From Limnohabitans sp. (GTDB lineage Bacteria > Pseudomonadota > Gammaproteobacteria > Burkholderiales > Burkholderiaceae_C): DNA of 5,616 nt. A program made the position numbers and the translations under genes. The stretch spans positions 1 to 5,616 of the forward strand of contig JAHECM010000133.1 of the NCBI GenBank assembly GCA_024641725.1, read 5' to 3'. Below are positions 1 to 4,441 of this stretch, piece by piece. Every line of letters starts with the position of its first letter. Position 1 is the stretch's first letter. Below the pieces are notes generated by a model. The model was not told the DNA's origin. It saw only the letters and a list, made by a program, of their open reading frames with translations, and searched no databases.

Positions 1-200
<200 letters not shown>

Positions 201-246
201 ATGCTCTCTCGCTTTGCCTGAGCGCGCAACGCTCTTGCCAAACAAG

Positions 247-282
247 ATCCCCACCAGGCGCGGCTTGGTGGGGATTTTTTTT
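247..282 (+). terminator. Intrinsic terminator of groL
   Basis: A perfect 10-bp stem is formed by ATCCCCACCA (247-256) and TGGTGGGGAT (266-275). A nine-base GC-rich loop region, which can add two or three more pairs, separates the arms. Eight T residues (275-282) follow directly. This is a classical Rho-independent terminator 46 bases past the groL stop. It separates the chaperonin operon from the small Cys/His gene downstream, which therefore probably needs its own promoter or depends on read-through. Confidence 0.93.
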
Positions 283-299
283 GAGGGGACTCGCTTATG
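283..299 (+). promoter_or_regulatory. Strong Shine-Dalgarno aimed at an out-of-frame ATG
   Basis: GAGGGGA at 283-289 is the best ribosome-binding sequence in the left part of the window. Its ideal partner is ATG 297-299, seven bases on. That ATG opens an 80-codon frame ending at 539 whose product is unconvincing: Cys-Trp rich at the start and with no signal peptide. The credible signal peptide starts at ATG 308, 11 bases later and in a different frame. Either the ribosome uses 308 with a long spacer, or translation starts at 297 and a frame change (real or a sequence error) follows, or a short upstream initiation primes the second start. Confidence 0.5.
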
Positions 300-307
300 A
301 TCCAAGC

Positions 308-655
308 ATGCGATCTTCTGCCTGGCTCATGCTTGTGGTGTTGCTGCTCCAACTGGGCATGGGCAGCGCCTGGGCTGCTGTGCGCCCTCAAGCCGAAGCA
401 GCAAGCCATGCCGTGCCCTCCGCACAGACCCAGCATGCCCCGTCATGCCACGGACAGGCCCAAACCACCACCGATCAAGCGAGCAACGCGCTCTCGCTTC
501 ATGCACAGCAAGGTGACTCGCACCACTGTTGCGCGGTAGGTTTGGGCGTTGGCGTGCAACCGGCCCTGCCCGCTTTGCCGCATGCGCCACCCTCGGGCGC
601 CCGACCTCTGGGCTTGAGCCTGCAGCAACCGCCAGACCTGCGCCCTCCCATCTGA
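308..655 (+). CDS. Small secreted Cys/His-rich protein, CopL/CzcI-like (putative metal-associated)
   Basis: This is a 115-residue protein that I do not recognise as a named gene. The first 23 residues form a clear Sec signal peptide: Arg2, a hydrophobic core LMLVVLLLQLGMG, and an Ala-Trp-Ala signal peptidase I site before Ala24. The mature part is about 92 residues and is probably periplasmic. It contains a Cys-His pair (C47-H48) and a tight SHHCC cluster (H72, H73, C74, C75), with scattered further His and a Pro/Leu-rich tail ending PPDLRPPI. Short exported proteins with a CH...HHCC pattern and a Pro-rich end are typical of CopL/CzcI-like proteins next to copper or cation resistance genes; this link is by resemblance only. 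The cupredoxin gene begins 88 bases downstream on the same strand and may be co-transcribed. ATG 308 is chosen because it gives an intact signal peptide. However, the strong GAGGGGA ribosome site (283-289) sits 18 bases away and is better placed for ATG 297 in another frame. Confidence 0.65.
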   Translation: MRSSAWLMLVVLLLQLGMGSAWAAVRPQAEAASHAVPSAQTQHAPSCHGQAQTTTDQASNALSLHAQQGDSHHCCAVGLGVGVQPALPALPHAPPSGARPLGLSLQQPPDLRPPI

Positions 656-716
656 AAAGCCCGCTCCGATCTTCCTACCCGCACGGATTCGCCCGCCGCG
701 GACCTGTTCATCGCAT

Positions 717-731
717 GCGCCAAAGAGGCGC
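717..731 (+). other. Small hairpin next to the ribosome site of the cupredoxin gene
   Basis: GCGCC (717-721) pairs perfectly with GGCGC (727-731) around the loop AAAGA. The Shine-Dalgarno-like GAGG (733-736) starts two bases after the stem, and the ATG is at 744. The hairpin is short and may be chance in GC-rich DNA. It could also keep the ribosome site exposed or, with other folds, occlude it. No T-run follows, so it is not a terminator. Confidence 0.3.
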
Positions 732-743
732 TGAGGCTATTTC

Positions 744-1739
744 ATGACTGTTAATTTTCAACAACAACACGCTGCCATGCTGCTCAAGTACGCAGGCATC
801 AGTTTCATCTCGGGTGCCGTGAACCACGGCTTTTTCAGTGGAGCGCGGTCGCTGTGGACGGCGGCCATTGGCATAGTGCTTTTTGTGCTGGGGGCTTGGC
901 TCGAACACGGACTGAACTCGGCAACTCGAAAAACAAACACCAGTCTCTGGGCGACCTTGCTCTGGGGCTCTTTGCTGTCCATTGGCTTGGGCTTTTTCAC
1001 GGGGGGCTTGCAGCACTTTCCCGACTCGCCTGCGCGCAGTGCCTGGGTCGTGCCCTTGGGATTTGCACTTTCCGTGGCCGCTTTGGTGCTCAACGAGGCT
1101 TGGCGCGTGAACCGCGCCATCGTGGCCTACGCTTTGCTGGGCGGCTTGGTGGTGAGTGCGGGCAGCTACGGCGCTTGGCAATGGCTGACTGCTCACCCGC
1201 AGTGGGCGGCCACCGGTCATTCACACGGCGACAGTGAGCAGCAATCCGAGGACGGCGCCCCAGCGCACGACGCCACCGAAGCACATACCAGCCAAACCAG
1301 CCAAACCAGCCAAACCACCAGCAACACAGCGCTGGTGGTCAGCCGCAGCATCACGGTGCGCATGGACGACCAGATGCGCTTCACGCCCGCCGCCATCGAC
1401 GTCACAGCGGGCGAAACCATCCGGTTTGTGGTGCACAACGCCGGGAAATCCGCGCACGAAATGGTGCTGGGCAGCCCAGCTGAGATCCAAGAACACGCCG
1501 AGGCCATGCGCGAAGGGGTTGGGCACGCAGCAGGGAGCAAGGCGGCACACAGCCACGGCACGGGCGCTGCCATCCGTGTGGCCGCTGGCGCACAGGGCGA
1601 GCTGGTGGTCAAGTTCGGTCAAGCTGCCACGCTGGAGATGGCTTGCCTGATCCCCGGTCATTACGAAGCCGGCATGCGTGGCACAGTGAGCGTGCAGCCC
1701 GCCAAGGCAGCACACGAGCAGAGCACGCACACGCACTGA
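744..1739 (+). CDS. Polytopic membrane protein with C-terminal periplasmic cupredoxin domain (CopI-like)
   Basis: The protein has 331 residues. Residues 1-150 carry about five hydrophobic helices (near 11-31, 36-54, 67-88, 100-120 and 125-147), with the motifs NHGFFSG and GGLQHFPDSPARSAW between them; I do not recognise this domain by name. Residues 151-195 are a polar linker with GHSHG and a Thr-Ser-Gln repeat. Residues 198-317 are a cupredoxin fold with MRFTPAAIDVTAGETIRFVV and a complete type 1 copper site: His238 (GKSAHEMVLG) and Cys301, His306, Met311 in ACLIPGHYEAGM, spaced C-x4-H-x4-M. That arrangement matches periplasmic copper-tolerance cupredoxins such as CopI, which are normally free soluble proteins with a signal peptide. 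Five helices with an internal N-terminus would place the cupredoxin in the periplasm. A His-rich insert (HAAGSKAAHSHG) lies between the ligands, and the C-terminus ends HEQSTHTH. The likely role is copper binding, buffering or electron transfer at the membrane; the substrate is unproven. ATG 744 is supported by GAGG 733-736. Confidence 0.85.
   Translation: MTVNFQQQHAAMLLKYAGISFISGAVNHGFFSGARSLWTAAIGIVLFVLGAWLEHGLNSATRKTNTSLWATLLWGSLLSIGLGFFTGGLQHFPDSPARSAWVVPLGFALSVAALVLNEAWRVNRAIVAYALLGGLVVSAGSYGAWQWLTAHPQWAATGHSHGDSEQQSEDGAPAHDATEAHTSQTSQTSQTTSNTALVVSRSITVRMDDQMRFTPAAIDVTAGETIRFVVHNAGKSAHEMVLGSPAEIQEHAEAMREGVGHAAGSKAAHSHGTGAAIRVAAGAQGELVVKFGQAATLEMACLIPGHYEAGMRGTVSVQPAKAAHEQSTHTH
1287..1313 (+). 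repeat. In-frame 9-bp tandem repeat (Thr-Ser-Gln x3) in the linker
   Basis: Three identical copies of ACCAGCCAA occupy 1287-1295, 1296-1304 and 1305-1313. A degenerate ACCACCAGC follows. They encode T-S-Q three times (residues 182-190) in the flexible linker between the membrane domain and the cupredoxin. The unit is a multiple of three, so slippage would change linker length without breaking the frame. Confidence 0.9.
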
Positions 1740-1747
1740 GAGGCCAT

Positions 1748-1773
1748 ATCGCGGCGGGGGCGCCGCTCCTGCA
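1748..1773. repeat. REP-like palindromic element, copy 1
   Basis: This is a 26-bp element in the 74-bp gap between the convergent cupredoxin gene and pgi. It contains a perfect 6-bp stem GCGGCG (1751-1756) / CGCCGC (1761-1766) with a GGGG loop. It matches copy 2 at 22 of 26 positions, and both copies lie in the same orientation. Read on the minus strand it has the AGGAGCGGCGCC...GCCGCGAT shape of REP-type elements. There is no T-run, so it is not a canonical terminator, though it lies where both convergent transcripts end and could protect or pause them. Confidence 0.7.
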
Positions 1774-1813
1774 GTGATGTAAGCGGGGGCGGCCTCGGGG
1801 CGATGGGCCAATT

Positions 1814-3346
1814 TCAGCGCACGCGCTGCAGCAGCGCCGCCGTGGAGGCGTCCAAGCCCGCCACGTCACCCGACACGATGCGGGCATGGATGTCTTTGGC
1901 CAGCACTTTGCCCAGCTCCACGCCCCACTGGTCAAAGCTGTTGATGCCCCAAATGGAACCGCTTACAAACACACGGTGCTCTTGCAAGGCGATCAGCGCG
2001 CCCAGGCTGGCAGGCGTGAGTTCATCGAGCAGCAAAAAGGTGCTGGGGCGGTTGCCACCAAAGTGTTTGTGCCCACCCTCGTCGGTTTGGCCCAACATCA
2101 GCGCCTGCGCCTGCGCGATCACATTGGCCAGCAGCAGCTCGTGGTGGTCTTTCAGGCGGTGTGTGGGGGTTTTGACGGCGATGAACTCCAGCGGCACCAC
2201 GTCGGTGCCCTGGTGCAACATCTGAAAGTACGCGTGTTGGCCGTTGGTGCCGGGCTCGCCCCAAAGCACGGGCGAGGTGCCATAGGGCAGTGTCTGGCCG
2301 TTGCGGTCCACGCGCTTGCCGTTGCTCTCCATCTCCAACTGCTGCAAATACGCAGGCACCCGGCGCAACGCACTGTGGTACGGGGCAATGCTTCGGCTGG
2401 TGTAGTTCAAGAAGTTGCGATACCAGACGTCGAGCAGACCCAAGCGTACCGGCAAGTTGGCCTTCAAAGGTGCGGTCTGGAAATGCTGGTCCATCGCGTG
2501 CGCACCGGCCAGCAACTCCCGAAAACCCTGCGCGCCAATGGCAATCGCCACCGGCAAACCAATCGCCGACCACACCGAATAGCGCCCACCCACCCAGTCC
2601 CAAAAGCCGAAGGTGGTGGTGATGCCGAACTCGCCAGCCGCCGCCACATTGGTGGTCAGCGCCGCAAAATGGCGCGCCACGTCAGCGCCGCCCTGCGCCT
2701 GGAACCAGGCCAGCGCCGAGCGGGCGTTGGTCATGGTCTCGATGGTGGTGAAGGTCTTGGACGCGATCAAAAACAAGGTGTTCTCGGCCTTCAAGCCCTT
2801 GAGTACCGCCGCCAGCTCATGGCCATCGACGTTGGACACAAAATGAAAGCGCTTGCCCTCCATCACAAAGTCCTGCAGCGCCAGCACCGCCATTTGCGGC
2901 CCCAGGTCGGAGCCGCCAATGCCGATGTTCACCACGTCGGTGATCTGCGCATCGGCGCGGACTTGCTCGGCGTAGGCCAGCATGGGTTTGAGGGTGTCGT
3001 GCACCTGCTTCAAAGGCGCGGCCAATTCGCCTTGCAAAGAACCCTCGGGCTGGCGCAGCAGCCAGTGCATGACGGCTCGGCCCTCGGTGGCGTTGATGGG
3101 CTCGCCCCGGAACATGGCGTCGCGGTGCGTGGCCAGACCGGTTTGCCGGGCCAAGGCCATCAACAGCGCTTCGGTGGCCGCGTCGGTGTGGTTTTTGGAC
3201 AGGTCGGCAAACACGTGGGGGGCCGACTGGCTCAGCGCATCGGCACGCTGCGCATCGGCCGCAAAGGCTTGGCACAAGTCAAAGCCCTTGAAATCAGCCG
3301 CATGGGCTTGCAGCGCCTGCCAGGCGGGGGTGAGGTCACATCGCAT
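1814..3346 (-). CDS. pgi: Glucose-6-phosphate isomerase
   Basis: This cytosolic enzyme interconverts glucose-6-phosphate and fructose-6-phosphate in glycolysis and gluconeogenesis, and feeds the pentose phosphate branch. The 510-residue product carries the two sugar-isomerase (SIS) halves. Phosphate-binding motifs are GIGGSDLGP (142-150) and SKTFTT (196-201). The family signatures are DWVGGRYSVWSAIG (250-263) and GSIWGINSFDQWGVELGK (463-480). Expected catalytic residues are present: Arg255 (GGRYS), Glu364 (WGEPGTNGQH), His378 (MLHQG) and Lys480 (ELGK). The length is shorter than the roughly 550 of E. coli or animal enzymes but complete, since all motifs and both ends are intact. Start ATG is at 3344-3346 and stop TGA at 1814-1816, both read on the minus strand. 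No strong Shine-Dalgarno is visible (AAAAGAAC lies upstream). It follows tal by 52 bases on the same strand and is probably co-transcribed. A REP-like element lies on each side of the gene. Confidence 0.98.
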   Translation of the reverse strand: MRCDLTPAWQALQAHAADFKGFDLCQAFAADAQRADALSQSAPHVFADLSKNHTDAATEALLMALARQTGLATHRDAMFRGEPINATEGRAVMHWLLRQPEGSLQGELAAPLKQVHDTLKPMLAYAEQVRADAQITDVVNIGIGGSDLGPQMAVLALQDFVMEGKRFHFVSNVDGHELAAVLKGLKAENTLFLIASKTFTTIETMTNARSALAWFQAQGGADVARHFAALTTNVAAAGEFGITTTFGFWDWVGGRYSVWSAIGLPVAIAIGAQGFRELLAGAHAMDQHFQTAPLKANLPVRLGLLDVWYRNFLNYTSRSIAPYHSALRRVPAYLQQLEMESNGKRVDRNGQTLPYGTSPVLWGEPGTNGQHAYFQMLHQGTDVVPLEFIAVKTPTHRLKDHHELLLANVIAQAQALMLGQTDEGGHKHFGGNRPSTFLLLDELTPASLGALIALQEHRVFVSGSIWGINSFDQWGVELGKVLAKDIHARIVSGDVAGLDASTAALLQRVR

Positions 3347-3368
3347 TGTTCGGTTCTTTTAGCAAAAC

Positions 3369-3394
3369 ATCGCGGCAAGGGCGCCGCTCCCACA
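3369..3394. repeat. REP-like palindromic element, copy 2
   Basis: This copy fills half of the 52-bp gap between the tal stop and the pgi start. The stem is GCGGC (3372-3376) / GCCGC (3383-3387) around the loop AAGGGC. On the minus strand, the direction of tal-pgi transcription, it begins TGTGGGAGCGGCGCCC, very like the head of pseudomonad REP elements. The four differences from copy 1 fall in two adjacent pairs: GG/AA in the loop and TG/CA at the end. A hairpin here could stabilise the 3' end of tal message or alter the tal:pgi ratio. Confidence 0.75.
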
Positions 3395-3398
3395 GAGA

Positions 3399-4346
3399 TC
3401 AAATCTGCTGCATCAGTGCTTCGAGTTTGACGGCGTCAGCGCAAAAAGCGCGGATGCCTTCGGCCAGCTTTTCGGTGGCCATGGCGTCTTCGTTCAGGGC
3501 CAGGCGGAACGAGGCTTCGGTGTACTGCACCAGGGGCAAGTCCATGGCCTGCGCGGCTTGGGCGTTCAGCGCGGGGGCGAGGGGTGCGTCGGTTGCGGCC
3601 AACTGCGCCAGCAGTTCGGGGCTGATGGTCAGCAAATCGCAACCGGCCAGCGCGGTGATCTGGCCGATGTTGCGAAACGACGCGCCCATGACTTCGGTTT
3701 TGATGCCGTGCTTTTTGTAGTGGTTGTAAATGGCGGCGACCGATTGCACGCCCGGGTCTTTGGCACCGGCCTTGGCGGCTTCGTCCCAGCCAGCGCCAGC
3801 GGTCTTTTTGTACCAGTCGTAAATGCGCCCCACAAAGGGCGAGATCAGCTGCACCTTGGCCTGGCCGCACGCCACCGCTTGGCAAAAAGCGAAGAGCAGC
3901 GTCAAGTTGCAGCGGATGCCCTCGCGCTCCAGCTCGGCTGCGGCCTGAATGCCCTCCCAGGTCGAGGCGATTTTGATCAACACGCGCTCGCGGGCGATGC
4001 CCTGCGCCTCGTACAGCCCCATGATGCGGCGCGCCCGCGCCACGGTGGCAGCGGTGTCAAAGCTCAGGCGGGCGTCCACTTCGGTGGACACGCGGCCGGG
4101 CACGGTTTGCAGAATCTCTTGGCCAAAACGCACCAACAGGTGGTCCATCACCACGTCCAGTGGCTGGCCACGGTGGGCGGCCACCGCCTCGGCCAACAAC
4201 GGCGCGTATTCGGGTTTTTGCACCGCTTTCAAAATCAAGGAAGGGTTGGTGGTCGCGTCTTGCGGCTGGAACTGGGCCAGCTGCTTGAAGTCGCCGGTGT
4301 CGGCCACCACGGTGGTGCATTGTTTGAGAGCGTCGAGTTGGTTCAT
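3399..4346 (-). CDS. tal: Transaldolase (TalB type)
   Basis: This cytosolic enzyme of the non-oxidative pentose phosphate pathway moves a dihydroxyacetone unit from sedoheptulose-7-phosphate to glyceraldehyde-3-phosphate, giving erythrose-4-phosphate and fructose-6-phosphate. The 315-residue length fits the classical TalB group (about 317). The start MNQLDALKQCTTVVADTGDF places the catalytic Asp at 16. DATTNPSLIL (30-39) is a family signature. Glu89 (VSTEVDARLSFD) and the Schiff-base lysine Lys125 in RVLIKIASTWEGI (121-133) are present. CNLTLLFAFCQA and ISPFVGRIYDWYKK (168-181) are further typical strands of the (beta/alpha)8 barrel. Start ATG is at 4344-4346 and stop TGA at 3399-3401, minus strand. 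No convincing Shine-Dalgarno precedes the start. It heads a likely tal-pgi transcript and is divergent from zwf across a 95-bp control region. Confidence 0.98.
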   Translation of the reverse strand: MNQLDALKQCTTVVADTGDFKQLAQFQPQDATTNPSLILKAVQKPEYAPLLAEAVAAHRGQPLDVVMDHLLVRFGQEILQTVPGRVSTEVDARLSFDTAATVARARRIMGLYEAQGIARERVLIKIASTWEGIQAAAELEREGIRCNLTLLFAFCQAVACGQAKVQLISPFVGRIYDWYKKTAGAGWDEAAKAGAKDPGVQSVAAIYNHYKKHGIKTEVMGASFRNIGQITALAGCDLLTISPELLAQLAATDAPLAPALNAQAAQAMDLPLVQYTEASFRLALNEDAMATEKLAEGIRAFCADAVKLEALMQQI

Positions 4347-4367
4347 GGCAGTTTTTTGAAAAGACGG

Positions 4368-4396
4368 TTGAATTATCCGTGAAACAAAGTTACATT
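4368..4396 (+). promoter_or_regulatory. Candidate sigma-70 promoter for zwf
   Basis: A TTGAAT box (4368-4373) and a TACATT box (4391-4396) are separated by 17 bases; each matches its consensus at four of six positions. Transcription would begin near 4403, giving a leader of about 40 bases. The -10 box overlaps the left arm of the inverted repeat, so a bound repressor would block it. The boxes are weak, and the call rests on position and spacing. Confidence 0.35.
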
Positions 4397-4427
4397 ACAA
4401 ATCAAATTTTCATGTAACTTCAAAACA
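4380..4427. promoter_or_regulatory. Probable operator region between tal and zwf (perfect 9-bp inverted repeat; HexR-like sites)
   Basis: AAGTTACAT (4387-4395) and ATGTAACTT (4412-4420) are perfect inverted copies separated by 16 bases. TTACA also occurs as a direct repeat (4390-4394 and 4395-4399). Two 15-bp stretches, TGAAACAAAGTTACA (4380-4394) and TGTAACTTCAAAACA (4413-4427), each match 11 of 15 positions of the HexR consensus as I remember it for gammaproteobacteria (TGTARTTWAATTACA). HexR is the RpiR-family repressor responding to 2-keto-3-deoxy-6-phosphogluconate and often controls zwf. The stretch is far more AT-rich than its surroundings and sits between divergent starts. The inverted repeat is observed; the regulator's identity is inference. 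Confidence 0.5.
4394..4423 (-). promoter_or_regulatory. Candidate sigma-70 promoter for tal-pgi
   Basis: On the minus strand TTGAAG (complement of 4418-4423) and TGTAAT (complement of 4394-4399) are separated by 18 bases and match the consensus at four and five of six positions. Transcription would start near 4387, about 40 bases before the tal ATG. The -10 boxes for the two directions overlap around 4391-4399, so the divergent promoters would compete and could share one operator. Confidence 0.4.
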
Positions 4428-4441
4428 ACTCCCGATTCATC

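Noticed and set aside
297..539. 80-codon frame starting at the best-placed ATG after GAGGGGA
   Set aside because: The product has no signal peptide or recognisable domain, and it ends inside the region where the 308 frame encodes the HHCC cluster. It is kept only as a start-site puzzle, not as a gene.
1748..1800. Possible bidirectional terminator between the cupredoxin gene and pgi
   Set aside because: The GC stem has no T-run on either strand; the similarity to copy 2 fits a REP-like element better.
1221..1811. A 196-codon minus-strand frame over the cupredoxin domain
   Set aside because: The plus-strand frame carries the full copper ligand set and family motifs; the antisense frame has none and would run over the REP-like element.
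1886..3430. A 514-codon open frame on the plus strand, antisense to pgi
   Set aside because: It lies wholly over the convincingly identified pgi, shows low-complexity Gly/Gln/Val/His composition typical of a mirrored GC-rich gene, and has no recognisable domain or ribosome site.
3558..4382. A 274-codon open frame on the plus strand, antisense to tal
   Set aside because: It overlaps the complete transaldolase gene and its control region; the composition is that of a mirror frame and no family is recognised.
4390..4417. A single canonical HexR site formed by the inverted repeat itself
   Set aside because: The arms read TTACA...TGTAA, opposite in order and too far apart for one HexR palindrome; only the two 15-bp stretches at each side resemble that site.
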